Shown here one piece after another: positions 52,101 through 63,238 of a stretch of DNA of 64,000 nt; position 1 is the first letter of the stretch, and every line of letters begins with the position of its first letter. Made by a program: the position numbers and the translations under genes. The notes under the pieces were generated by a model. It had not been told where the DNA came from and searched no databases. It saw nothing but the letters and a program-made list of their open reading frames with translations. The stretch is from Platanthera guangdongensis (taxonomy: Eukaryota > Streptophyta > Magnoliopsida > Asparagales > Orchidaceae), in contig CM077151.1 of NCBI GenBank assembly GCA_039583875.1, positions 27,728,390-27,792,389 on the forward strand, written 5' to 3'.

Positions 52101-53790
52101 CCTCCACTCTCCTCCCTTAGCTCGTTTTATCGTTCTCGTCACATCTTCTCTACCACCCCTCCTTCCCACCCCACACCCAGAACCAGTACCGCCCAAACCA
52201 CCTCTTCGTGTATACACTCGTCATAATCCAAACGTTGGTGCCCTACAGCAGCTACCTTCTACCAGTGCTATCACGCAGCGAGTCGATCCTACATCAACCT
52301 CCACGGCTCATTCCCTGGTGAATTATGTGTCTCTACATCACCTCTCCTCAAATTTGCACCCTCTTTATCCTTCATATCTATACTTAACTCTATGCAGGAG
52401 GTTTTTCAACACCCGGGATGGCGTATGGTTATGGATGACGAAATGACAGCCTTTTGGGTGAACCGGACTTGGGATCAGGTATCCATTCCTCCGGGACAGT
52501 CTTGTGTCAGCTGTAAGTGGGTCTTTGCAATCAAACATGCTCCGGACGAGACAGTTGAACGCCTAAAAGCTAGGCCTGTGTCACGGGGGTTCACTCAACA
52601 ACAATGTCTTGATTATGATGAAACTTTCTCCTCAGTCGTCAAGTTAAACTCTATTCGGGTCCTGATCTCCTTAGTTTTTCATCGCCACTGGCTTCTGCAT
52701 CAGCTGAATATCAAAACTATTCTTCTAAATGGCGACCTTTTAGAGACTGTCTACATACACCAACCTCCCAGATTTGAGACCGCGAGGAAGTCTCGTGTGT
52801 GTCATCTCAGAAAATTTATTTATTGTCTCAAACAGTCTCCTCGAGCTTGTTTTGAAAATTTTAGTAAGTCTGTTCGTGAAGTTGGATTCAAACGAAGCTT
52901 GACTGACTTCTCTCTTTTCACTCGTCATCAATCAACCGGTACTGTCATTCTCCTGGTCTATATGGATGATATTTTGATTGTTGATGATGACACCACAGTG
53001 ATGCAACAAATTAAAAACACTTAAACTCCGTCTTTCAAACTAAAGATCTGAAAAATCTTCAGTATTTCCTTGGACATGAGGTAGCAAGCTGACCTGATGG
53101 TTTTGTCCTATCATAACGGACGTATCATCTTGATCTTTGTCAAGATGTTGGCTACTCAGAATGCAAACTTGCAAAAATCCCTATAGATGTCAACCACAAG
53201 TTGTGTGCTCATGAATCTGACTCTGATTCAGTGCTTACAAATTCAAAGTACTATCGACGTATTATAGGAAAACTGATATATCTAACAGTTACAAGACCTG
53301 ATATCTCATTTGTTGTTAGAGTGACCAGTCGGTTTATGCATGCACCACGGATCTCTCATCTCCAGGCAGTCGAACGCATCCTAAGGAATTTGAAGACTGC
53401 TCTTGGACAAGGACTCGTATACACGTCATCCTCCTCTCCATCTCTTAATGCGTACTTTGATGTCGGCTATGTGGGCTCTTTTGATGATCGACATTCCACT
53501 ACCGGTTTTGTACCTACTTTGGAGGAAATCGTATCATTTGTCGTAGCAAGAAGCAATCTATTATTGCTCGATTTTCTGCTGAAGCCGAGTATCGTGCAAT
53601 GACGGTTGTTCTGTCAGAACTTACCTGACTTGAAAGTCTTCATGGTGATTTGGAAGTCAAAATATTCTCACCAGCAACTCTATTTTGCGACAATCAAGCT
53701 GCTATACATATTGCCAAGAACTCTGTGTTCCATGAGCGAACCAAACACATTGAAGTTGACTGTCACTCTCATTGTGGTAGTTTCACAATT
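49123..53790 (+). pseudogene. Ty1/copia element 2 polyprotein, split by a hAT insertion, 3' truncated
   Basis: Gag starts MDSTAASSLPARATAPVPEL at 49123. Stops TGA TAG at 49426-49431 follow, the first where Trp is conserved. A zinc knuckle begins CTYCGQDGH at about 49890 and its last Cys lies beyond the hAT element at 49924-50644. Protease follows with HWIVDSGATRH (50871-50905); integrase is strongly decayed, with its end readable at 51890-52060 (HVFGCTYYVHNLG, MFVGYSRTQESYMCYSP); RT is 52392-53024 (VSCKWVFAIKHAPDETV, HQLNIKTILLNGDL, VYMDDILIVDDD); RNase H is 53201-53790 ([39 protein letters not shown]). A TGA at 53626-53628 stands for the Trp present in copia element 1 (LTWLESL). The copy ends inside RNase H with no 3' LTR. 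Confidence 0.88.
49924..50644. mobile_element. Non-autonomous hAT element (721 bp) with perfect CCTTGAGT duplication
   Basis: It starts TAGGGGTGTGCAC and ends ATTGCACCCCTA, inverted termini of the common plant hAT type. CCTTGAGT occurs at 49916-49923 and 50645-50652, an exact 8-bp target duplication. Sub-terminal AACCGAACC/GGTTCGGTT repeats flank an AT-rich centre without a transposase. It sits in the Gag zinc knuckle of copia element 2. Confidence 0.92.
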
Positions 53791-54440
53791 TCATCCATAA
53801 GGAATGCACACAAGGATAAGATTTTGATTGGATGTAAATGACAATATACACATTGCCCAATTACACATTGCTTCTTAGTTATTAATATGAAACGGGAAAA
53901 CGCGATAAAGATGAAAGGGGAATTTGTTCCAACTACACTTTTGAAGAGTCCTCTCTCACGTGATAGTTGTTATCAAGGCCTATAAAACACTGGAAATTTA
54001 GAGTAGTTTTAAGCAGAAAGAAAATTTTATTTCATATATTTGTCAAGCAATAACAGATTTTTTGAACCATGCTAAAGAAAGTCCTACCAACCTTAAATCC
54101 CATGCGCAGAGCTGCAATGAAATATTAGGCAATTCAAGTCTAATTAACGCTTACATACGAGTTTGAATGGAGAAATACATATATTGTCATTTACATCCAA
54201 TCAAAATCTTATCCTGACCGTACCCTTCAAGTCTAAAATTAACTCGTATTTCTCCAATTAACGCTTTCACGAGGGCGCTTCCAAGTCTAAGATTTTGATT
54301 GGATGTAAATGACAATATACACCGTGACCGACTGACCATACCCTTCAAGTCTAATTAACGCTTATTCGAGAGATTGCGGATCAAGTAGATGTGAGCATAT
54401 ATACATTACTGACTAAAGAGAATATTACCAATCCACTAAC
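53791..54440. repeat. Short inverted and direct repeats
   Basis: AAGATTTTGATTGGATGTAA followed by ATGACAATATACAC occurs at about 53818 and 54290 in direct orientation and at about 54178-54210 in inverse. CCCTTCAAGTCTAA..TTAACG words are also repeated (54220-54360). The origin is unclear; it looks like rearranged element ends. Confidence 0.65.
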
Positions 54441-56663
54441 AAAGCCTTGATGTGTTGAATGACAAGTGTACCGGTCGCACAAGTAATATAAAATATGATG
54501 TTATCCCCAAGTATCGATCTCACATAGAACATATCAAGGTGGAGTTTGTTTTCAAGGGAGGACTTGAGATTGAAGTGAAAATGGTCGGAAGGATTGCGTG
54601 AGATGCGTTGTTATTGCGAAAACAAAACCAAAATAAGCCAAAATTAACAATACAGGTAATTGGCACTACTTCACAATGTGGGGGGTTACATGTGCTGTTA
54701 GTGTTGGATCGTGGAGCTCCCTTAGAGGGTGGGGGTGAATAAGGGTTCTTAAAACCTTATATTAATGAGAAGAGGGAAAAATTATATTTGCTTTTGTTGC
54801 TGCCGCTGGCAATAGTGATACTGCTAGGTGCTATCAACAGAAACTTAGATTTAACAATTAAAACTCAGAATAAAAACAATTGTCTCGAGATAAATGAGAA
54901 ACAATAATTTTATTTCAAGGAGAGTAATGAGTACAAAAACTTTGATCCAAATCATGCTTGGGGTCGAGGCGATGCTACAAATCTTTCTCTTTTCTATACG
55001 GGCCCTTATCCCCAAGGATCGGTTGATTCTAGCCTATCTATCCCAGATACGGCCTCAAACCGCCCCTAGACCTACCCACGATCTAGCCGCCAACATACGC
55101 GGAGAATTCATGGAATCCTACCAAGAAACCGACGTCTGCAATTTTGTCCCGTAAGTCTCGCAAGACCTAGTCGCCCCTACCTGCGGTGAATTCACAACTT
55201 TATAATGTTAATAAAAAAAAAATACAAATATACTGAAAAACTCCCTCAATATGTTGGACCCGTTGATGAAGATGTGTGATCAGTCTGTTGTCCGAATCAG
55301 TAGCCCAAACTCGTATTTCTCCACTCCCACGTGAAAGCACCCTATTTCTCGACTTGCTTATATAAGAGTTTGAGCGTTAATTCAAGTTCTCTCTCGACTC
55401 TCTCCCTCCCCCACGTGAAAGCGCCTTTTTTCTATTCTCTCTCTCTCTCTTTATCTCCCCTCATATATATACACACACACACACATACTAGGCAAAGGGT
55501 GAACAAAAAATGTAAATGAGATATTTAAAACAAAAATAATATAGCTATTCAAAAGTTCATTCGTATGAACAGGGGAGGATCCAGAGGGGGGCCGAGGGAC
55601 ACTTCCCCCCCCCCCAACCCCCATTTTTCAAAATGTTTAGTGTATTTGGATTTATCTCGTCGAGCAAATGAATTTTGACTACTTATACGTCAAAAATGGT
55701 GGCCAGATAAGGGAGAAACAGCTCTAATAACATGAAATTGTTTAAAAAAAAATGAAGAAAGTTGATGACTGGCCCCCATGTTAAAATTTTTAAATCTCAG
55801 TGACGCATTCAAAAAAAATTGTGCACCCTCATTATCAATTTGTGCACCACATTATTAATCTTCTGAATCCGCCAATGCATGTGAATTTATAATATTTTTG
55901 ATTGAGAGAGAAACAAGTCTTTCATACAGCAAAAAAAATCTCAAATTTATTTTCCATATGTCCATCATCCTTTCCCATCTAAAATTCAAACTCTCAATCA
56001 AGTTGAAAAAAAAATTGAAAGTTCGCTTTAAAATTCGAAACATGCGTAGTTACTGAGAAACGGGCAATTAATTTTCTCTCAAAAAAGATGCGACCAATCG
56101 TCGTGATGCATTTCCAAATTAATCGCTGTATGATTTAGACCCAAAAAAAACTCGTCGAATTCCTCGATCTAAACACCTAAAAGTCCTAAACCCTACCTGC
56201 GGAAATCTCCCGATCTCTTCCAAATACAATCAAGAAAGAAAAATCCCTCCGTCCAGGTAGCAAAAGAACAGAAACACAGTAAATCAAACTTGGAAACGAT
56301 AGATTACCCGCAAAAGAAGAGCCGATAATGAATGAACCAAACCACCTCTGTCTTTGACCGACCAGCAAGTTTCGAAGTGATCGGAGTTGAGGAAGCCAGA
56401 CGAACTTGAGAAGTTGATGTTAGAGAACAATGCGGGCGCGAGGGGAAGTGTTGGAGAGATACGAGAGAAGTAACTGGAGAGCCATGAGAGAGCTGCGGGA
56501 AGCAGAAGAGGTTGGGGGACGAAGGAGAAGGTTATAGACATTTGGAGGGTAGAGTCACGGTGTGAAGCCTCTGCGACGCAATTGCCACGCGACTAACGAA
56601 GTTAACCCTAATTTATTTCTGTCGTCTAAATTGTTATTTTTATTAACTTAATATTAATAATAA
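54441..56663. other. Retrotransposon LTR-like debris, then AT-rich DNA
   Basis: 54455-54715 resembles gypsy LTR sequence (GTGTACCGGTCGCACAAGTA, AAGTATCGATCTCACA). 54705-55000 starts TGTTGGATCGTGGAGCTCCC and has the TAGAGGGTGGGGGTGAATAA motif of another LTR family. Neither has a coding region. A CT-rich tract is at 55390-55460 and a poly-C run at 55604-55615. The minus-strand ORF 56284-56541 (MSITFSFVPQPLLLPAALSW) could be a first exon with a possible donor near 56306, but it has no recognised family. Confidence 0.4.
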
Positions 56664-56797
56664 GTCTGGTTTCCGATTGATGGGAATGTGGGTTGATTCC
56701 GGTCTAGAGTACGATTAAGGTCCGGTTCATTAATTAAGGAGTGGTTCATGCGGCCGTAATCGCTTGATCGGTAAAAAAAAGTCTCACAAACGGAGCC
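56664..56797. mobile_element. Tourist-like MITE, copy 3, TAA target duplication
   Basis: The right end TCTCACAAACGGAGCC followed by TAA (56798-56800) matches copy 2, and TAA precedes the left end (56661-56663). The left arm is diverged. The centre has GATTAAGGTCCGGTTCAT and its inverse as in copy 1. Confidence 0.7.
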
Positions 56798-57107
56798 TAA
56801 ATGGGTTTGCAATCCTATTGGTCCCGGACTTTGTCAGGGACACGACACGTATATGAGAATTTTCATGCTTGAGTGGCCGGTGATAATGGGAGATGTAACG
56901 GATAGAGATGAAGATAAAATAATGTTTTTGAAAGAACGAAATGAAGAGAATTGGCTCAAAAAAACTGGCCAAAACTTGATATGAGTTGTCGTCGTTCCAC
57001 GGAGTGTAAAAATTAGTTTTGTTGCAGTGTTGTCGGAGCGAATCTAGCTTCTATAGGCTCTGCTCTCGTTCCTGGTCGTAAAATGAAGCTAGATGGTTAT
57101 TTTTGGT

Positions 57108-57365
57108 ACTAGTTGTAACGATCATTTTCAGTTACAAGGTAACAATCATGTTCAGTTACCGGGTTGCAGCTCAAGCACCCCAAAGTCTCCCCGCGCTTGT
57201 TTCTCGGCAACAGTGTATTGTTGAGGCTGAGTCTTGAACGAGCAACATCCTTGAAAATAGCCTTCAAACCACTCTACATCACCAACGGCTTTGGGGTGCT
57301 TGGGGTGCACCCCGGTAACTGAACATGGTTGTAACCTTGTAACGGGAAATGGTCATTACACTAGC
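57108..57365. mobile_element. Foldback/MITE-like element with 80-bp inverted repeats
   Basis: The left arm includes GTTACAAGGTAACAATCATG and TTCAGTTACCGGG..GCAAGCACCCC-like sequence. The right arm is its inverse (GGTGCACCCCGGTAACTGAA, CATGGTTGTAACCTTGTAAC). The outermost bases are CTAG-containing. The flanking duplication could not be fixed. Confidence 0.72.
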
Positions 57366-58349
57366 TATCGTGCCCGAGCTTGCATCACTTCATGTGTCGT
57401 GTGTTGCGCGATTTTCTTTCCCTGTCATTTTTCATATCTTTTCTTAAATGGTAAAATTGGGTCGTACAAACTAAGCTATGTTGAGAGGACGACAGACATC
57501 AAGCGAGGCTGCATGTGGCACACGGAGTCAGGCAAGCGGCTATTACTATCACGTCGGGCGAGGGGACCTAGTGCACAACTACTTGTGTGCACACATACAC
57601 ACTACTCTAAAGAAAGTTCTTTAAAAAGTATATAATCATTCAAAAACATCTAGGCTGTCCAATCTGTCCACGAGTGTGGGAGGAGAGTGGAAAAGTTTTA
57701 CCGATTGTTATCCGCACTATAGTTTTAACTATTCACAATTTTTTGTTATCCTCAAAACAGTTTTTGTTAAAATTTTATCGGCAGAGTAATTTTTTGATAT
57801 CTCTAAAGTGAAAATTTAAAAAATTACAAAAAAAAATTGTTCTTAAATATTCTAATAATGCATAATATCATGGTAGGTTAACAAAAGTAAATATTTTTAA
57901 GAACATTTGAGTCAATGTTGTCTTCTTTAGAGTCACGCTTTATTTCTATTAAATAATCACATGTATGTAAATAATGAGAAATACCCTAATCATAGACATA
58001 ATTATTACCTATAAAAATCCCAAAAGATCGATCTCAGATGGCCGGCCGAGAGAGGGGGTAGGGATAGGAGAGGGAATCAGGGTGGCTACGACAAAGGGGA
58101 GGTGGCGGCGGGGTGGCTGGGCGAGCAGAATGTCGGTGATCTGGGTAGGTTTTGCGATCTGCGGCAAAGGGCCGACGACGGGGGGTTCGGCGATCTGGGC
58201 GAGTTCGGCAATCTGCGGGAAAGGGGAGACGGTGGCGACGGGGTGGCAAGGAGTTGAAAGCTGACGCAGTATGGCGATGTGGTTCGACAATCTGGGAGAA
58301 GGCGGAGGAGATGCGTGCGGGAAAATATGTTGCAGTGCGGCTATCAGTT
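57366..58349. other. No supported gene
   Basis: AT-rich to 58020, then a GC-rich stretch with repeated CGATCTG(G/C)G and CGGCGATCTGGG words, open in several frames on both strands (58009-58290, 58152-58406). No domain or splice structure supports a gene. Confidence 0.45.
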
Positions 58350-58580
58350 GGATTGGGATCCTCTCCAGTTCACACGAACTGGAGGGGATCCAGTTCGCGG
58401 CCTTGATTGCTTCCTCTCAGATCGAACGGCGGACAGGCAAGAGCGCTGATGTGGCTAGTGGGCCCCGCGAGTGCACTTAAGTTTCTATCTACCGTTGGAT
58501 TTTGGAGGAAGCAATCAAGGCCGCGAAGGCCGCGAACTGGATCCCCTCCAGTTCGCCCGAAATGGAGAGGATCCCAGACC
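58350..58580. mobile_element. Mutator-type MITE with 9-bp target duplication
   Basis: Arms of about 65 bp, from GGATTGGGATCCTCTCCAG through GATCCAGTTCGCGGCCTTGA to their inverse ending GGAGAGGATCCCAGACC. CTATCAGTT flanks it at 58341-58349 and 58581-58589, an exact 9-bp duplication as made by Mutator-like transposases. Confidence 0.85.
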
Positions 58581-58589
58581 CTATCAGTT

Positions 58590-60385
58590 AGGTTTGCGGG
58601 AAAAAAAACCTGTCATTTAATTGTGGATATCAAAAAGATACGTGTGGTTAACAATTCACCTAAAAAAAGGTGGTGTTATGTGCAAATCAAGTTTGGCTAC
58701 GTGCAAATAAGGTTAAGTGCAAACCAAACTAAAAAACCATAATTACTTGTGAATCCGTAAAGTACTGGTCTGCACCTAACTGTTCTGACAATTTTTTTGA
58801 AAAAGCAATTTGCACATATCCAAAACTGATTTGCACATAAAAACGTTGCAAGTGTTATTTTCTTCATTTTCAAATTAATCATATGATTAGGAGCACAACC
58901 TCCACATGTGCACTTTAAGGGCATCCACAAATGACCGAAACTTGTTCCCAATTAAGAGCAGTCATTTGCTAGCTTAATCGAGTTTCCTTTCAAGGCATTA
59001 TAGTATCTAAAATATACATAATATTATACTCATCTAAAATATACCAAAAAAATCTCAAAAAGTTGGCCCCACGCAGCACAAAAACACTCAATATATTTAT
59101 TTCCCCAACTTTGCAAACTCAATTATAAGGGTCGGATATTTTTGTGCTAAGTGAGACTCATTTTATGAGTATAGTATTAATCATTAATTATTTGGTGGAA
59201 AGTATTTATGTTAATTTGGTATTCGGAGTCCAATAATACAGGCAGAATGTGTCATCAACCAACAGCTGGCAGCGACAGCACAACAGAGATCGCACGTGCC
59301 CGATCTACCGATCTATCTCCGTACACCTGGCATATTTGGACAAGCCACCGTAATTTTTTATAGTTGATACTTGATATTATCATTAGCAGGCCAATATTAT
59401 ATTTGAATGCAAAATGAATTGGATGAAGTAGATGTTATAAAAATTTAGGACTCTGCATTATTACGCCGAATTAATATTATCAAAGTTTTCTAGTGAACGC
59501 AATGACATAAAAATATAGGATCATTTAAGCATACACTACTAATCTTAACTTGGAGTGAATATACAAATCTATCTTTCTAAATTTAGAACACAAAATGAAT
59601 CTGGCTAGAACGAAAGGTAGCTGAAGTGCGAAAATTAATTTATACCATTTTTAGATTCTTGCTCATTCTTCATGATTGCGGAAATGCACAACAATTGTGA
59701 CATGTTGTTCCTTATGAATTCTGCGGCGTTAGCAAATCCTGTTGGCATGTAAAGCTATCTGCAACTTTGTATCTCTACTGCAACAAGATTAATTAGCACC
59801 AAATATGTATGTAGATCTATCACACTCAATCCAAAACAATTAATCGAGAATGAACACCTAGATCCAATACTGAGAGTTCAAATTTAATTAATAGAGTTAT
59901 CAATACCAATACCTGATATTTTAATCAAAGTCGACATCAACAATGGCGTGATCTAGATGACGACTTCTTCCAAAAGCATGAACGATGTTTGATGTGATTG
60001 TTTTTTTCCCAAAATAATCTCTGAATGACAGCCTGTAGGATCACCATAGTAGGGAAAATTTTTGCGGACGGGACTCGGACGTAGCAGTAGGAACGGGTGT
60101 AAATAACCTGCTCGTGGACCCCACCATCATTTCAACAGTTCCCCCATTTCAAATTCCCGGTTCCGGCGATTCCCGTCTTCCGTTCCCCTTCCGAACTCGC
60201 AAAAATTAACCCTAGAACACTGTATCGCATTCTTCATTCACCCTGGTACGCCTCGCTCTGCGCTCGCCTCCTCTAATCTCTGCCGATGCTATAATCTCAG
60301 GCGACAGCGACACCCTCAACCGCGGAACCGCAGATTAAATTAAACAGAACACGGAAGGAGAAGATAAAGAAGGTGCGAGGTTCTC
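58590..60385. other. Intergenic DNA upstream of the Ulp1 gene
   Basis: Mostly AT-rich with no supported ORF. 60060-60380 is GC-richer and could contain the 5' region of the Ulp1-type gene, but no promoter element is clear. Confidence 0.4.
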
Positions 60386-60680
60386 TTGTTCAACTGTATT
60401 TCAAGTTCTTTTTTTCAAATCCAACTGTATTTCAAGTTCGATAATGTTTAAATCCAACTGTGTTTCAAGTTCAATCTATCTGAAATCCAACTGTATTTCA
60501 AGTTCTGTGTTGTTGAAATCCAACTGTATTTCAAGTTCTGTGTTGTTGAAATCCAACTGTATTTCAAGTTCTGTGTTGTTGAAATCCAACTGTATTTCAA
60601 AGTATATCTATCTGAAATATAGTTGTATTTCAAGTTATTTGTATTTCTTGTCCAACTGTATTTAATTTAGTCTGTACAAC
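60386..60680. repeat. 33-bp minisatellite before the Ulp1 gene
   Basis: Seven to eight units of AAATCCAACTGTATTTCAAG followed by TTCTGTGTTGTTG, at spacing 33 in the central four. Because 33 is a multiple of three, an ORF of 11-residue repeats (LKSNCISSSVL) stays open on plus and another on minus; neither is supported as a gene. Confidence 0.88.
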
Positions 60681-60703
60681 TGGATTTCTTTTGTTGTACT
60701 CAG

Positions 60704-63238
60704 ATGCCGGGCAGCAAATATTTGAGTTGTCGTTGCGCAGTCTCGACTTTCGTTGTAAATGCTCGTCCCTTACTAGCTGTGATTTCAGATGATTCGAAGG
60801 GTGTTCTACGGGAAGCCAATGTCTTGTCTTTATTCTCTATGCCAGCATTACCACAGAACATTCCTCTATTGTATGTCCTAGTGAAGATGTACAAAAGGGA
60901 CAAGAGGTGTTTCTTATTAGGAAATCATTACCTAAAGTTAACTGTTAATGAAGTAGCGATGATTCTTGGGCTACCGAACAGGGGTAGGGAATTCCTTTTT
61001 TCTAGACTCCCTTTCATGGAGCTTTCTCACAAAGATTTGTTTAATGAAATGCATACTCTTGTAAATGAGGAATGGTCAGAGAATCTCGAGCAGAAACGAG
61101 TAAATTTACTCATTAGATATTTGTTAATTGTCTTTTTATTCCCCCTTAAGACCCGCAAGATCCCAAAATGTCTGGGCGTGTTGGATGATGGCGTGGGTGC
61201 ATTGAGAGATTACAATTGGCCCAAGGCCATTCATGCTTTCTTGCATTTACAGCTAGACTGTCTAAGTCGGGCCAACGCTGTTCGAGAGGCTGACACATGT
61301 TTAGGCTACTTTGAAGGCTGCTCGATAGTATTATTGGTAAGAGATGCATTTATATCTGAAAAAAATGATTTACTAATTATAAGTTTTCAACTAAAATGTG
61401 TTTTTGTAGGTGTGGTTCTTTGAACACACCAGTGTGCAGAGAGTAGTACATTTCCATGTTCGGCCTCGAATTTGTCGATGGTCAGACAAACTAAGTTACA
61501 GTGCGAAGTTCTGTTTGGACTTGCGTAGTGAGCTTATGAAACCAAATCAGGTATATTTATTTAATTTGTTTTCCCAATTATACAAAGAGCTTGTCACGCA
61601 TACTACTTTTTGTTATATCTTGCAGCTTAGATTCAAGTTCAGTAGTGTAGAGGAGGTTGAGAAGCCGCTACTAGGGTTGTCGGAGGAGGAGTCTGATTTT
61701 GAAGAAATGAATAGCAAGAAAAAGGGAAGAGGAGTGAAGGCTGCCAGGAAGAAGATGACTGCCGTTAATGACTCCGACTTTGAGGATATTGAGAAAGAGA
61801 AGGAGAATATGAAGTTGGAGGAGGTTACTAGAAAGGTTTTAAAAAAAATGAGAAGATATTACTTAGGCAGGTGGATAAGGAAAAGAAGAAGAAGGAAAGG
61901 AAGAACGATAAGATAGGCAAAACAAGTGAAGATTGGAGAGGAATGTAAGCTCGCCTTCGTGGTTTTATACGAGAGGAGGTTAGTAAGGCTGAAGGATCTT
62001 TGAAGACCTTCTGTGAAACTTGGTTCAAGAGACTGCAAGCTGACATGCCCCAATCCCATCGACGTACACCATCACCCAAACCATCTACTCCTCATCAAAA
62101 AGTGTCCCCCACCACATCCTTTTTCACCCAACCAAACCTCGATCTCGCACTTATCAACCTGGAAAGCCCTGCAAAAGTAGACTGTTCGGAGCCAGTGCAA
62201 GGGCCACTGAAGACTTACAGGAAGAAGAAGGAAGTGGTCAACTCTCAATTTTATAAAGAGCTTGTCAATGTGCCTAGCTATCCCGGCAGACCGCATATTG
62301 CACCTCGTATGCGAGATACCGTTGATTTTGTTCTGAATCGGTTTGACGAGAGGTACATTTTGGTTGTCATGCACGCAGTCTCACACTAATAATTACTTTC
62401 CAGTCATGTATTGACTTTAAGTATTGTTACAGCTCTAAAGTTATTTTTTCAAGCGGGAACCTTCAACTCACAAGAGGGGCAGCAGATGATCTGTTAGGAA
62501 CTGGTTGGATATCTGACACTCATCTGGATGCTTATGCAGTGTTCCTCGGGTCAAAGCAAAAGCGGTCAATGGGAGGAATGAATAGTTTCATATACGTTTC
62601 ACCAAATCACGCAGTATGTTTTTTGCCTGTGTCCACGTTTTAACATGATTCATGTTGTTTATTATTACAATTTTGAACTCATATCATTTCATTGTGCAGT
62701 ATTATAAGACCAACAATGTCCCAAATTGCCAGACCTTGTTGAGTCACATAACATTGACCCGTGTACAGGCAGTTGATCTAATACTTATGTCATGTCACAT
62801 GTCTAGCCATTGGACATTGCTCGTTTGTCGCCTCAAAGAACATTATTGGGAGTTCTATGATTCGCTTAGGAGTAGCCGTCATCGCGCCACTCTTCAAAAT
62901 TTGGTACACTCGCACCACCGTATGAAGGCTACGGTTTCATTCTTATTAACAATTTAGCTTTCATGCAGGTTAGGTGTTTATACGAGGATGCTAGTGATGC
63001 TTTGCATGAAGCTATAACTCACTGGCCTATCAACGACGTCAACGATCTGCCACAGCAAGACAATGGAAACGATTGTGGTGTTTTCGTGATGAAGTTCATG
63101 GAGGCGGTGTTGTCAACCAAGACAGTTGCTTGGAAAGAATTAAAAAATTGGTGTGAGGAGATGCCTACATTTCGCGCTGAAATAACAGCAAACATATTCC
63201 GGGCTTTTTCAAATGTAATTGAATCTAATGACAATTGA
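60704..63238 (+). pseudogene. Transposon-type Ulp1 (C48) protease gene with plant-mobile-like N-terminal domain
   Basis: Exons inferred: 60704-61336, 61410-61550, 61626-62352, 62433-62613, 62700-62903 and 62969-63238. The N-terminal part (VNEVAMILGLPNRGREFLF, FLFPLKTRKIPKCLG, VWFFEHTSVQRVV, RPRICRW) resembles the plant-mobile/DUF1985-type domain found with Ulp1 in plant transposons. A Lys/Glu-rich coiled region follows. The C-terminus is a C48 cysteine peptidase with the triad visible: His in SSHWTLLVC, Asp in WEFYDSLRS, Gln and Cys in LPQQDNGNDCGVFVMKF. Ulp1 proteases cut SUMO from proteins; in plants such genes are mostly carried by Mutator-like elements. The A8 run at 61841-61848 shifts the frame and a TAA at 61946-61948 follows, so as written the gene is broken, unless an unrecognised intron covers 61.84-61.95 kb. 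Confidence 0.75.

Noticed and set aside
56186..56541. Possible first exon of a mitochondrial or secreted protein on the minus strand
   Set aside because: Only one hydrophobic ORF with a possible donor; no recognisable family or following exon, so it is mentioned only within the region entry.
7434..63238. CRISPR array, rRNA or tRNA genes
   Set aside because: None found: the repeats have no regular unique spacers, and the only tRNA-like sequence is the SINE head at 44922, which lacks a complete tRNA fold.
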